Source of the DNA: Candidatus Binatus sp.
GTDB lineage: Bacteria; Desulfobacterota; Binatia; Binatales; Binataceae
Direction: 5' to 3'
Assembly (NCBI RefSeq): GCF_030646925.1
Contig: NZ_JAUSKL010000068.1
Span: 1 to 64,000 of the forward strand
Length of the DNA stretch: 64,000 nucleotides
This document shows, piece by piece, positions 9,781-18,248 of the stretch. The number at the start of each line of letters is the position of its first letter. The stretch's first letter is position 1. The position numbers were made by a program, and so were the translations under genes. Below the pieces are notes generated by a model, which saw only the letters and a program-made list of their open reading frames with translations, did no database searches and was not told the DNA's origin.

Positions 9781-10938
9781 ATGGATTTCGATCTCACCGA
9801 AGAGCAGCGCAGTATTCGCGAGACGCTGACGGATTTTGCCGAGCGCGAGATCAAGCCGCACTCGACCAAGTGGGACAAGGAAGAGACTTTTCCGCGGCAT
9901 ATTATCGAGCAGTTGGGGCAGCTCGGTTTCCTCGGCGTCGCCTTTCCTGAAAAATACGGCGGCGGCGGCGCGGATACGCTCTCGCAGGTGCTGGTGGTCG
10001 AGGGCCTGTCGCGCTACGACGCATCGATCGGGCTCACTTGCGCCGCGCACATGTCACTTTCGACCGGGCATATCGCGGCGCACGCCAGCGAAGAGCATCG
10101 CCAGCATTACGTGCCGCCGATGCTGAAAGCGGAAAAAATCGGCGCGTGGTGCCTGACTGAGCCGAGTTCCGGATCGGACGCGGCGGCGATGCGCACGCGG
10201 GCAACGCGCGTCGGCGACAACTATTCGATCACCGGGTCGAAGATGTTTATCACCAACGGCAGCGTCGGCGACGTGTATGTAGTAATGGCGATCACCGACG
10301 CCGCGAAGGGACGCGACGGCGTCTCGGCGTTTATCGTCGATCGCGGGACGGCAGGATTATCGAACGGCAAGCGGATCGAAAAACTCGGACTGCGTGCATC
10401 TGACACCGCAGAGGTGATTTTCGACAACGTCACGGTGCCGGCGCGCAACCTGGTCGGCGAGATCGGCCACGGCTACGGGCAAACGCTGAAGGTGCTCGAA
10501 GCCGGGCGAATCGGGATCGCAGGATTTGCGGCGGGAATTGCGCGCGGAGCATTCGAGGAAGCGCGCTCATATGCGCTGGAGCGCGGGCAGTTCGGTAAGA
10601 AGATCGCGGAGTTCCAGGCAATCCAGTGGATGTTCGCGGACATGGCGACGCGGATCGAGGCGTCGTGGGTGTTGATTTGCCGGGCCGCGGCGCTGAAAGA
10701 TGCGGGCAAGCCGTTTGCGCGCGAGGCAGCGATGGCAAAACTTTTCGCCTCGGAAACCGCGATGTGGTCCACGATCAAGGCCGTGCAGATTCACGGCGGC
10801 TACGGCTACGTCACCGATTTTCCGGTCGAGCGCTACATGCGCGACGCCAAGCTCTCGGAAATCGGCGAGGGCACCAGCGAAGTGCAGCGCATGATAATCG
10901 CGAAGTCGCTGCTCCGCGAAGGATACCTGCCCGCGTAG
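9781..10938 (+). CDS. Acyl-CoA dehydrogenase (second copy)
   Basis: 385 residues with all acyl-CoA dehydrogenase segments: [63 protein letters not shown] and the base Glu363 in IGEGTSEVQ. The sequence is a clear homologue of the gene at 6582-7727 but differs enough to suggest a distinct acyl-CoA substrate. Begins 9 bases after the mutase small subunit, so the four genes likely form one transcript that interconverts linear and branched acyl-CoAs and oxidises them. Cytoplasmic FAD enzyme. Confidence 0.94.
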   Translation: MDFDLTEEQRSIRETLTDFAEREIKPHSTKWDKEETFPRHIIEQLGQLGFLGVAFPEKYGGGGADTLSQVLVVEGLSRYDASIGLTCAAHMSLSTGHIAAHASEEHRQHYVPPMLKAEKIGAWCLTEPSSGSDAAAMRTRATRVGDNYSITGSKMFITNGSVGDVYVVMAITDAAKGRDGVSAFIVDRGTAGLSNGKRIEKLGLRASDTAEVIFDNVTVPARNLVGEIGHGYGQTLKVLEAGRIGIAGFAAGIARGAFEEARSYALERGQFGKKIAEFQAIQWMFADMATRIEASWVLICRAAALKDAGKPFAREAAMAKLFASETAMWSTIKAVQIHGGYGYVTDFPVERYMRDAKLSEIGEGTSEVQRMIIAKSLLREGYLPA

Positions 10939-10963
10939 TTACGTTTCGAGCAAGTCGTCGTAG

Positions 10964-11683
10964 CTATGCTTCCAGCAGATCTTGGCGGATGATCGCGAGT
11001 TCGTCGGCCTTCGAGCCGATTACATCGCGCATGAAAGGTTCGATTCCGCCGCTCTCATCGATGATTTGAAACACTGGATCGAGTTGCTCGGCCGCCAGCA
11101 GCGCCTTGGTGAAGACGACGTTGCTTTTGAGGAAGTCGGCGACAATTCGTTCGCGGCTCACTCCCAGCAGCGAGAGCAGCATCGCAGCGCCGACGCCGGT
11201 GCGGTCGCGGCCCGCGGAGCAATGGAAGAGCAGCGGATAGACATCGCGCTCGGCGAGCAGTTTGAAGAACCGGCGCCAGTCCTCGCGGAAATGCATCACG
11301 AGCGCGAGATGCACCTTGGCGGGATCGTCGGAAATCCGCACGTAGCCCTTGCTGCTGAACCATTCGTCGCCCATCGGGATGTGTTCCCATCGGACGCCGG
11401 CGCGCGACGCGGGCTCGGGTTCGCCAAGATGCTTCACCTCGACGCGGCTCTGCAGCGTGACGAGAGTGCGAAGATGAAGCTGGCGGATTGGGCTTGCTGC
11501 CGGGACCGCGCCAAGATGCGACGATCGATACACCTTGCCGCTGCGGACGCGGCGGCCGTCGCTGCCCGGATGCCCGCCGAGGTCGCGAAAGTTCCGCGCC
11601 GAATATTCGCGCAGCAGATCGAAGTCGATTACGACCCGCTCCTGCTTGAGCAGTTTGTCCGGAGTGTCTTTCTTGCGTGCCAA
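10964..11683 (-). CDS. Tyrosine/dual-specificity protein phosphatase family protein
   Basis: 239 residues. The Cys-based phosphatase P-loop HCSAGRDRTG is at residues 154-163, with nucleophile Cys155 and phosphate-binding Arg161. The N-terminal ARNFRDLGGHPGSDGRRVRSGKVYRSSHL segment is characteristic of the bacterial Y_phosphatase3 family. Targets may be phosphotyrosine, phosphoinositide or other phosphoesters; the sequence does not decide. No signal peptide. Divergent from the TetR gene at 11816 across a 132-base gap that carries an operator. Confidence 0.9.
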   Translation of the reverse strand: MARKKDTPDKLLKQERVVIDFDLLREYSARNFRDLGGHPGSDGRRVRSGKVYRSSHLGAVPAASPIRQLHLRTLVTLQSRVEVKHLGEPEPASRAGVRWEHIPMGDEWFSSKGYVRISDDPAKVHLALVMHFREDWRRFFKLLAERDVYPLLFHCSAGRDRTGVGAAMLLSLLGVSRERIVADFLKSNVVFTKALLAAEQLDPVFQIIDESGGIEPFMRDVIGSKADELAIIRQDLLEA

Positions 11684-11770
11684 TCGAGTTGATTGCTGAC
11701 TCTTCAGCGCCCGCTCTCCTTATACAAGGTCTTGCGATCCGGCGAAAGTATGGCGCCTCTCGGCGACCTG

Positions 11771-11812
11771 TTGCTTCGCGTACCGCAGTCAATTAATAGA
11801 CTAGAGTCTATT
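11771..11812 (+). promoter_or_regulatory. TetR-gene promoter with overlapping 18-base palindromic operator
   Basis: TTGCTT (11771-11776) and TAATAG (11794-11799) are 17 bases apart. The perfect palindrome AATAGACT-AG-AGTCTATT (11795-11812) overlaps the -10 box and ends three bases before the ATG of the TetR gene. This placement predicts autorepression; the phosphatase promoter on the other side may respond too. The 5' leader would be very short, with no visible Shine-Dalgarno before ATG 11816. Confidence 0.6.
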
Positions 11813-11815
11813 TAT

Positions 11816-12463
11816 ATGGCCGAGTCCAGTATGCACACCGCGCACGGTTCTCCATCGGTCCCGATCACGCGCCGCGAGCGCAAGAAGGGACGCACCCGGG
11901 CCGATATATACGCCGCCGCGATCACGCTGTTCTTAAAGAAGGGTTTCGACGCGGTTACGATTGACGATATTTGCCGCGCGGCGGACGTCGCGCGCGCCAC
12001 CTTTTTTCTGCATTTTCCCGCCAAGGAAGCGCTGCTGTTCGAATACGGCGAGCGCGCGAACGAGGAACTCGCCGCGGCGATCCTCGACTATCGAGGCGGC
12101 GCGGTGGCAACGCTCAAGATGGCGCTCAAGCTGCTCGCGGAGCGCGCCGCGCGCCATCCCGAGGTGGTGAGGATGGTGGTGCGCGAGGTGATCGCGCGGC
12201 CGCGAGTGCTGACCGAGCACGAAGAGCGCACCGCCGATCTGGTGCATCTGCTGAGCGGTGTGATTCGGCGAGGACAAGCGACTGGCGAATTTCGCAAACG
12301 CATTCATCCGACGGTTGCGGCGCTGACGATCTGCGCCGCGTGGTTCGCGCTGATTTATACGTGGACGCGGCGCGACGGCAAAATCGATATCGAGGCGGCG
12401 GTGGCCGAAACCTTGGACATCGTGCTGAACGGACTCAACGACAGGAAGACGAAACGAAGCTGA
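11816..12463 (+). CDS. TetR-family transcriptional regulator
   Basis: About 215 residues from ATG 11816; the open frame extends upstream to 11693 but that region contains the promoter and operator, so it is not coding. A second Met at 11831 is also possible. The N-terminal helix-turn-helix is clear: ITLFLKKGFDAVTIDDICRAADVARATFFLHFPAKEALL. The C-terminal ligand domain is helical and ends in a basic tail NDRKTKRS. Followed 20 bases later by an FAD monooxygenase, probably in the same transcript. Confidence 0.92.
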   Translation: MAESSMHTAHGSPSVPITRRERKKGRTRADIYAAAITLFLKKGFDAVTIDDICRAADVARATFFLHFPAKEALLFEYGERANEELAAAILDYRGGAVATLKMALKLLAERAARHPEVVRMVVREVIARPRVLTEHEERTADLVHLLSGVIRRGQATGEFRKRIHPTVAALTICAAWFALIYTWTRRDGKIDIEAAVAETLDIVLNGLNDRKTKRS

Positions 12464-12483
12464 AATAAAGGGCGGCTCAAGAA

Positions 12484-13899
12484 ATGTCGAATCGAAATGC
12501 GATCGTGATCGGCGGAAGTATGGCGGGACTGTGCGCCGCGCGCGTGCTGAGCGAGTTTTACGACCAGGTGACGGTGCTCGATCGCGACGCGTATCCGGCG
12601 GGCGCGCACGAGCGTCCCGGCGTTCCGCAGAGCCGGCATGTGCATGCGCTGTTGATGCGCGGGCGGCTCGAACTGGATCGGCTGTTTCCCGGTTTCGAAA
12701 AGATGATGCTCGAGCACGGCGCGCTCGAAATAAACTTCGGGCTCGATTTCGCCGCGCTCCGGCCCGACGGATGGTCGGAGCGGCGCCCCAATAAAATCAC
12801 CACGCTGTTCGCGAGCCGGGTTCTGATCGAGGAGACCGTGCGCGGATTGCTGCGCCGAATTTCGAATGTTGAATTGATCGAACGCGTCGAGGCGGTCGGA
12901 TTTGAAACCGTGCGCACCGATGCTCTCCGCGTGACTGGAATCAAGGCGAATCCGCGCGACGGTGCGAGCGCATTCACATTGAGCGGCGACTTGATCGTCG
13001 ATGCGAGCGGGCGCACCACCAAATGTCCGGCGTGGATTCAGGCGCTCGGACTGCCGATGCCCGAGGAGACCGTCGTCGATTCGCACACCGGATATGCGTC
13101 GCGCTGGTACAACACGTTTCCGGAACGCCGGCCGAGCGATTGGTGGTGGAAGGGCGTCTGGATCGATCCGGTGGCCGACGGGTTTCCGCTTGCGGGAGTG
13201 CTGTTTCCGGTCGAGGGCAACCGGATGATCGTGACGATGGCCGGCGTCGGCGGCAATTATCCGCCGAGCGGCGAGGATGAATTTACCGCGGCGCTGGCAA
13301 AGCTGCGATCACCGATCATCGCGGACGAAGTTGCAATCGCGGAGCCGCTCTCGAAAGTCTATTCGAATAGGCAGATGGCGAATCGATGGCGCCATTACGA
13401 CAAGTGGAGCACGCGGCTCGACGGCTTTATCGCGCTCGGCGATTCGTCGTGCGCGTTCAATCCGGTGTACGGACAGGGCATGACGTCGGGCGCGCTGTCG
13501 GCGCTGCTGCTGCGCGATTGCCTGACGAAAGTTGGCGTCGCGAATCCGGAATTGCCGCGTGAGTTCTTCAAGGCGCAGGCGCGGTTCCAGGCTGAGCCGT
13601 GGGGACTCGCGACCGGAGCAGATTTCAGGATCGCCGGCACCGAGGGTCATCGCCCGCTTATCAGCAGACTGCTCGATCCAATCATGGGCCGGATGTTCGA
13701 AGTGCAGACCGACGATCCGGAAATCGGCGAGCGCCTCGGCGAAGTGATCAACATGATGCGCCCGCCCTCGGCGCTGTTCGAGATGGCGCTGCTCGCGCGG
13801 ATCGCGAAAGCGTGGGGACGTCGTCTCGTTATGGGCAAGCCGCAGATTGCCGAATCGGCGCCGATGCCGCCGCTCAACGTGATGCCGCTCGGCGCGTAG
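12484..13899 (+). CDS. FAD-dependent monooxygenase/oxidoreductase
   Basis: 471 residues of the p-hydroxybenzoate-hydroxylase-like superfamily. The dinucleotide motif is VIGGSMAGL near residues 8-16, then an acidic strand end VTVLDRD, a central VDASGR, and the second FAD motif ALGDSSCAFNPVYGQGM near residues 318-334. Such enzymes hydroxylate aromatic or polyprenyl substrates or act as flavin reductases/halogenase relatives; the substrate is not evident. No signal peptide or membrane segment. The upstream TetR gene likely controls it. Confidence 0.88.
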   Translation: MSNRNAIVIGGSMAGLCAARVLSEFYDQVTVLDRDAYPAGAHERPGVPQSRHVHALLMRGRLELDRLFPGFEKMMLEHGALEINFGLDFAALRPDGWSERRPNKITTLFASRVLIEETVRGLLRRISNVELIERVEAVGFETVRTDALRVTGIKANPRDGASAFTLSGDLIVDASGRTTKCPAWIQALGLPMPEETVVDSHTGYASRWYNTFPERRPSDWWWKGVWIDPVADGFPLAGVLFPVEGNRMIVTMAGVGGNYPPSGEDEFTAALAKLRSPIIADEVAIAEPLSKVYSNRQMANRWRHYDKWSTRLDGFIALGDSSCAFNPVYGQGMTSGALSALLLRDCLTKVGVANPELPREFFKAQARFQAEPWGLATGADFRIAGTEGHRPLISRLLDPIMGRMFEVQTDDPEIGERLGEVINMMRPPSALFEMALLARIAKAWGRRLVMGKPQIAESAPMPPLNVMPLGA

Positions 13900-13931
13900 A
13901 GCGCCTTGCTGATTCAGGTCGTTCTCTTTCG

Positions 13932-14768
13932 TCAGATCTTCACCTTCGACATGAAAGTGTCGATCGAATTGCCGAAGGATTTTTCATCGGGGTAGCGGCC
14001 GAGATCGAGGATGAAGTAAGTCGCGCCGGCCTCCTGTTCGGCAATCAGGCGGTCGCGCGCGATCGCGAGCTTCTCTCTGTCATCGAGTCTTAGTCCGCGC
14101 CGCACGATAATTTCCGGTTCCGGTTTGCCGGATTCGCGCGCGCGCCGTTTCAAATCCTCAACTGATGCTTTAAGTTTATCGGCGGGGAGCATCGGATGCC
14201 ATCCGTCGCCGTATTTCAGGACGCGCCGCGTCGCCGCCGCGCCATTGCCGCCGATCCAGAGCGGCGGACGCTTCGGACGCGGCAAAAATGCGAACGATGG
14301 AAACTGGATCAGCGGGCCGTTGAATGCGCCGGGTACGTCGGCGGAAAAGAGATGCTGGAATACGTCGAGAGTCTCGTCGCTCACGGCGCCACGCTGATGG
14401 ACGTCAGCGCCGAGCGCATCGAACTCGGGCTTCATCCAGCCGACGCCAACACCGAGGATCATGCGCTCGCCGGAAAGTTCCTGGATGGTCGCGATTTGTT
14501 TCGCAGTCACCACCGCAGTGCGATAGGGCAGGACCAGCACCGAGATGCCGATACGAATGCGGTCGGTGATTCCCGCGACGTAGGCGACCGTGGCGAGCGC
14601 GTCGAGATAACGGCCGCCGCTGCCTTCGGTCTGGTCGGGCGGAATGCATAAATGATCGGAAAAAAAGATGGCGTCGAAGCCGGCTTGCTCCGCGAGGCGG
14701 GCGCAGGCGCGAATCGTGGCGGGGCTCGATTGCGGGCCCATGTTGCGAATTGCGATTCCGTATTTCAT
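13932..14768 (-). CDS. LLM-class F420-dependent oxidoreductase
   Basis: 278 residues from ATG 14768, preceded by GGAGA at a good distance; the longer open frame to 14888 overlaps the divergent TetR gene and is rejected. The luciferase-like TIM-barrel fold is visible: MKYGIAIRNMG start, LAEQAGFDAIFFSDHL, the long insert with ALATVAYVAGITDRIRIGISVLVLPYR, and RMILGVGVGWMKPEFDALG, matching the family of probable F420-dependent enzymes. F420 use is inferred from the family; no F420 synthesis gene is in the window. Divergent from the TetR gene at 14860. Confidence 0.88.
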   Translation of the reverse strand: MKYGIAIRNMGPQSSPATIRACARLAEQAGFDAIFFSDHLCIPPDQTEGSGGRYLDALATVAYVAGITDRIRIGISVLVLPYRTAVVTAKQIATIQELSGERMILGVGVGWMKPEFDALGADVHQRGAVSDETLDVFQHLFSADVPGAFNGPLIQFPSFAFLPRPKRPPLWIGGNGAAATRRVLKYGDGWHPMLPADKLKASVEDLKRRARESGKPEPEIIVRRGLRLDDREKLAIARDRLIAEQEAGATYFILDLGRYPDEKSFGNSIDTFMSKVKI

Positions 14769-14859
14769 CGGGGTTCTCCGAAAAGGGCGGCTTCGGTTGC
14801 GAGACTGGCAAGCGCCGGCGCATCGAGTCAAACTATTCGCGCATCCGGAGGCGAACAGA

Positions 14860-15447
14860 GTGGGGCGTCCATCGGCCAAGCAGCGCAAACCCTATGACAG
14901 CGACGCGATTCTCGACGTGGCGGTGCGCGTTTTTCGCGAACGCGGCTACGACGGCAGTTCGCTTGAGAACGTCGCGCGCGCGGCGGGCATCACGAAGGCG
15001 AGCATCTACTATCACGTGCGCAGCAAGGAGGAATTGCTGGCGCGCGGAGTGGGGCGGGCGCTCGACGCGCTGTTCGCGGTGCTCGACGAGCCGCCGGCGA
15101 AAAGTGGCCGCGCCGCGGAGCGCCTGAAATACATCGTGCGGCGCACGATCGAAATCACAGTCGAGCAACTGGCGGAAGTCGCGCTGCTGCTGCGCGTGCG
15201 CGGCAATACCCGGGTCGAGCGGCGAGTGCTGGAACGGCGGCGGCAATTCGATCATCTGGTCGCCGAGATGACGGCGAAGGCGCAGCGCGAGGGGGACTTG
15301 CGCGGGGATATCGATCCGCGGCTCGCGACGCGCCTGCTGTTCGGGATGCTCAATTCAATCACGGAATGGTACCGGCCGGACGGCGCGCTGGGGGCGGCGG
15401 GAATCGCGGAGGCGGTGTTCCGGATCGCGTTCGAGGGTCTGGAATAA
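14860..15447 (+). CDS. TetR-family transcriptional regulator
   Basis: 195 residues from GTG 14860, which has GGAGG at 14847-14851 with 8-base spacing; an open frame reaches back to 14668 but has no comparable start. The N-terminus VGRPSAKQRKPYDSDAILDVA and the helix-turn-helix YDGSSLENVARAAGITKASIYYHVRSKEELL are canonical. Downstream is a promoter with an imperfect palindrome, then the diiron and enoyl-CoA hydratase genes; the regulator probably controls those and perhaps the divergent LLM gene. Confidence 0.92.
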   Translation: MGRPSAKQRKPYDSDAILDVAVRVFRERGYDGSSLENVARAAGITKASIYYHVRSKEELLARGVGRALDALFAVLDEPPAKSGRAAERLKYIVRRTIEITVEQLAEVALLLRVRGNTRVERRVLERRRQFDHLVAEMTAKAQREGDLRGDIDPRLATRLLFGMLNSITEWYRPDGALGAAGIAEAVFRIAFEGLE

Positions 15448-15475
15448 GCAAAGACCGGAGGCTTGGAGAGCGCGC

Positions 15476-15506
15476 TTGATAAATCAACCGAATAGTTGGT
15501 AGATTT
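15476..15506 (+). promoter_or_regulatory. Promoter with imperfect palindrome before the diiron/enoyl-CoA hydratase genes
   Basis: TTGATA (15476-15481) and TAGATT (15500-15505) are 18 bases apart. Between and across them lies an imperfect 26-base palindrome with arms AAATCnACC (15481-15489) and GGTnGATTT (15498-15506), consistent with a TetR operator covering the promoter. The likely binder is the product of the gene ending at 15447. Confidence 0.5.
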
Positions 15507-15535
15507 AATGGAGTTCGACATTTAAGGAGATCGCG

Positions 15536-16558
15536 ATGAGCGAACTTGAAATCCCGGCCGGCGGATTGATCGAGGCGCCGGCCGTTCCACAGCCAAATAT
15601 TTTCCCGCTGGAGTGGCGCACCGAAACGCCCAAGCTCGCAGAGATTTACGAGCGCGCCAAGCGCGAAGGTTTCAACCCGTCGGACATCGAGTGGAGCGCG
15701 CTTTCGCCCGAAGCCTGGAGCGACGACGAGAAGGTCGCGATCATGTACTGGTGGGCGCTGCTGTCGAACTTCGATGCGTCGGGGCCGGCGGTGTTCGCGC
15801 GCGCGATGATCCACACGTTCGAGATGCACGAGGAAGATCCGGTCCGCAAATGCTTCTTTTCGATCACCCGCGACGAGACCAATCACGAAGAGGTCTGCGG
15901 GCGGGTCATTCAGCGGCTGGTGCCGAACGGCCCGCAGAATTTCACGGCGACCAGCGAACTGCAGCGCGTCGCGCTCAACAATATCGGCTGGCTCTATCAT
16001 AACGGCGGCCGCTACTGGACCGGCTACAATCGCGCGATCGATCGCTACCCGCTGTCGGTCATTTTCACTTCATTCATGATGGGCGAAGTGGCCTCATCGA
16101 CGCTGTTTCACGGGATGGCGCGCGCGACGACGCATCCGGTGTTCCGCGACATCTTCACCAAGATCGGCCGCGACGAGGCGCGTCATCTGCAGGTCTGCAT
16201 CAACCTGCTCGAGAAGGAATGGCCGGGGCTGAGCGACGAGCATAAGACTTTCATCACCAAGCAGCTTCGCGCGGGATTCGTGTTTCTCTCGATGGTGCTG
16301 TGGGAGCCGCCGAACCAGTTCTGGGATCTGCCGGAATATTTTCTGCACAATCATCGGATCCTGCTGAGGATGGCGCGCGAAGCCGGGCTCGGAGTACTTA
16401 CCTACGAGCAGCAGGCCGACAACTGGCGGCTCGCGATCGCGCGCGTGCGCAAGCTGGTCGAGCGCTGGGGAATCCAGTTTCCAGCGATTCCGGAACTCGA
16501 TATCGAGGGCGTCGACGTCGGCGATATCAGCGCCGAGGACATCATCCCGGTGTTTTAG
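15536..16558 (+). CDS. Ferritin-like diiron protein (putative diiron oxygenase)
   Basis: 340 residues with the four-helix diiron pattern: acidic residues in HTFEMHEE (Glu96/Glu99), Glu114-x2-His117 in RDETNHEEV, Glu184 in MMGEVASS and Glu214-x2-His217 in GRDEARHLQV. This is the ligand order of desaturase/oxygenase-type ferritin-like enzymes rather than iron-storage ferritin. Good Shine-Dalgarno AAGGAGA precedes the ATG. Followed by an enoyl-CoA hydratase-family gene 40 bases later and preceded by a TetR gene, so oxidation of an acyl or aromatic CoA thioester is plausible; the substrate cannot be read from sequence. Confidence 0.75.
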   Translation: MSELEIPAGGLIEAPAVPQPNIFPLEWRTETPKLAEIYERAKREGFNPSDIEWSALSPEAWSDDEKVAIMYWWALLSNFDASGPAVFARAMIHTFEMHEEDPVRKCFFSITRDETNHEEVCGRVIQRLVPNGPQNFTATSELQRVALNNIGWLYHNGGRYWTGYNRAIDRYPLSVIFTSFMMGEVASSTLFHGMARATTHPVFRDIFTKIGRDEARHLQVCINLLEKEWPGLSDEHKTFITKQLRAGFVFLSMVLWEPPNQFWDLPEYFLHNHRILLRMAREAGLGVLTYEQQADNWRLAIARVRKLVERWGIQFPAIPELDIEGVDVGDISAEDIIPVF

Positions 16559-16598
16559 GGCCGGTGTTCCAGGAGATCGCTTTCGAGGAGTGAGCATC

Positions 16599-17372
16599 AT
16601 GGGCGTGAAACTATCGATCGAAGGCGGGCTCGCGGAAATCGTGCTCGATCGCCCCGATAAGATGAACGCGCTGAATGATGCGATGATCGCGGAGCTGAAC
16701 TCCTGCCTCGAGCGCGCCGAAGCGGCGGGCGTGCGCGCGATGTTGCTGCGCGGCGAGGGGCCGGCGTTTTCGGCCGGGCGCGACCTTGCCGATGCGGACG
16801 AAGGCAACGAGGACGCGGAAGCGATCATCGAGGCGCAGTTCAATCCGCTCGTGAAGCGTGTCGCGGGGTTCCCGGCGCCGACGTTCGCGAGCGTCCACGG
16901 CGCGTGCCTCGGTGCGGGGCTCGGACTCGCGCTCGCCTGCGACGTCGTTTATATCGCCGACGATGCGAAAATCGGCTCGCCGTTCGCGCGAATCGGCGCG
17001 GTGCTCGATTCTGGCGGCCATTCGTTCTTCGTGTCGCGCCTCGGAGCGCATCGCGCGCTCGAATTGATCTACATCGGCCGGCTGATCTCCGGAACTGAAG
17101 CGGCGTCGCTCGGACTGGTGAATCAAAGCATGCCCAGGGAAGCGGTGCTCGAGCACACGCGAAAGATCGCGGCGCAGGTGGCGCAAGGGCCGACCGCCGC
17201 TTTCATGCAATCGAAGCGGATCGTGCGGCGAATCGACGAGGAAGCGCTCGGCTTGCTCGCAGTGCTGAAGCTCGAAGCGCAAGCGCAAGGCGCCGCCGGA
17301 CGTACCGCCGACTACAAGGAAGGGTTCGGCGCATTCAAGGCCAAGCGCACCCCGAAATTCCAAGGCAAGTAG
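16599..17372 (+). CDS. Enoyl-CoA hydratase/isomerase family protein
   Basis: 257 residues from ATG 16599 (GAGGAG at 16585-16590); a GTG nine bases earlier overlaps that site. Crotonase fold: oxyanion-hole segments FSAGRDL (57-63) and HGACLGAGLGLALACD (100-115). The first catalytic Glu position of classical hydratases is not evident, but Asp137 in GAVLDSGG matches the single catalytic Asp of PaaG-like isomerases, so isomerase activity is at least as likely as hydration. Its TAG directly abuts the stop codon of the convergent phospholipase-like gene. Confidence 0.9.
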   Translation: MGVKLSIEGGLAEIVLDRPDKMNALNDAMIAELNSCLERAEAAGVRAMLLRGEGPAFSAGRDLADADEGNEDAEAIIEAQFNPLVKRVAGFPAPTFASVHGACLGAGLGLALACDVVYIADDAKIGSPFARIGAVLDSGGHSFFVSRLGAHRALELIYIGRLISGTEAASLGLVNQSMPREAVLEHTRKIAAQVAQGPTAAFMQSKRIVRRIDEEALGLLAVLKLEAQAQGAAGRTADYKEGFGAFKAKRTPKFQGK

Positions 17373-18224
17373 TCAGTTCGCGGCGGCTTTGCATCGAACG
17401 GGGCTGTGGGATTGCTGCCACTCGAAGAGCCAGATTGAGGCGAGCAGAGATGCGGCGCGGGCGATCTCGCTGACGATCAGCGGCTTTTCGCGGCGGAGAA
17501 ACGCGTCGTCGTATTGGCTGCGCGAGCCCGAATTGCGGGCGGCGCGATCGGCCTGGATGAACTCTTCGACGTGAGTATTGGCTTCGCGAATTTCCGCGAT
17601 CGTCGGTGGCCAAACTGAATCGATCGAAATCAGTTTCGTCTCTCGGTTCGCCGCGGCGCCGAGTTCGTCGATACGATCATCAACCGCAAGCTCGACCCGC
17701 GCGTGCATTCCGCGGTCGCGGCGATAGCCATCGTAGAGAATCGTCGAATGGAGCGGTTGGCTCGCGTCGCCGACATAGTGCGCAAGGTAGCCGGCCGTTT
17801 GCAGGACCCGGGCGCAATCGCCGCGCGACCACGCGTCGCGTAGCACACTGGACAAGTCGTCGATGGTCCACGGCAGAGTGCCGGCATGCTTAATCGTCGC
17901 GGCGCCGAATTTTTTCTCCATCGCGTGCAGATCGGGCACGAGTGCGTCGAACGGATCGGAGCCGAAATACTCGATATTAATGTAGTGGCGAATCTGCTCG
18001 GCTTTGCCGTCGCGATGCTTCAAAATCGAGTCGGGCTCGACCGAAATCTGCCGCAAACGATCATCGTTAGCGAAGAAAAAATCCTTGAGCGGCGACGGCG
18101 GCAGATGCGCGATCGCGAGGTGCGTGATTTCGCGATGCGTCCGATTGTCCCACGCGAGCGCGGGCGGGGCATGACGAGCTAGAAGTGCGAGAATCGCGAG
18201 AGCAATCGCACCGGCGCGCTTCAT
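17373..18224 (-). CDS. Secreted zinc-dependent phospholipase C / S1-P1 nuclease-like protein
   Basis: 283 residues. A signal peptide ends LAWDNRTHREI: the mature N-terminal Trp25 followed by a His is the hallmark of the S1/P1 nuclease and zinc phospholipase C fold, where the Trp amine binds zinc. The core HYVGDASQPLH motif supplies further zinc ligands. Active enzyme would be periplasmic or extracellular and would hydrolyse phosphodiesters of lipids or nucleic acids. It is the last gene of the five-gene minus-strand lipid operon, 24 bases after the multidomain fusion, which favours a phospholipid substrate. Confidence 0.82.
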   Translation of the reverse strand: MKRAGAIALAILALLARHAPPALAWDNRTHREITHLAIAHLPPSPLKDFFFANDDRLRQISVEPDSILKHRDGKAEQIRHYINIEYFGSDPFDALVPDLHAMEKKFGAATIKHAGTLPWTIDDLSSVLRDAWSRGDCARVLQTAGYLAHYVGDASQPLHSTILYDGYRRDRGMHARVELAVDDRIDELGAAANRETKLISIDSVWPPTIAEIREANTHVEEFIQADRAARNSGSRSQYDDAFLRREKPLIVSEIARAASLLASIWLFEWQQSHSPVRCKAAAN

Positions 18225-18248
18225 TTTGTTTGCGATTGGGGACTCGGG

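Noticed and set aside
11693-11815. N-terminal extension of the first TetR protein
   Set aside because: The region carries its promoter and operator and adds no TetR-like sequence.
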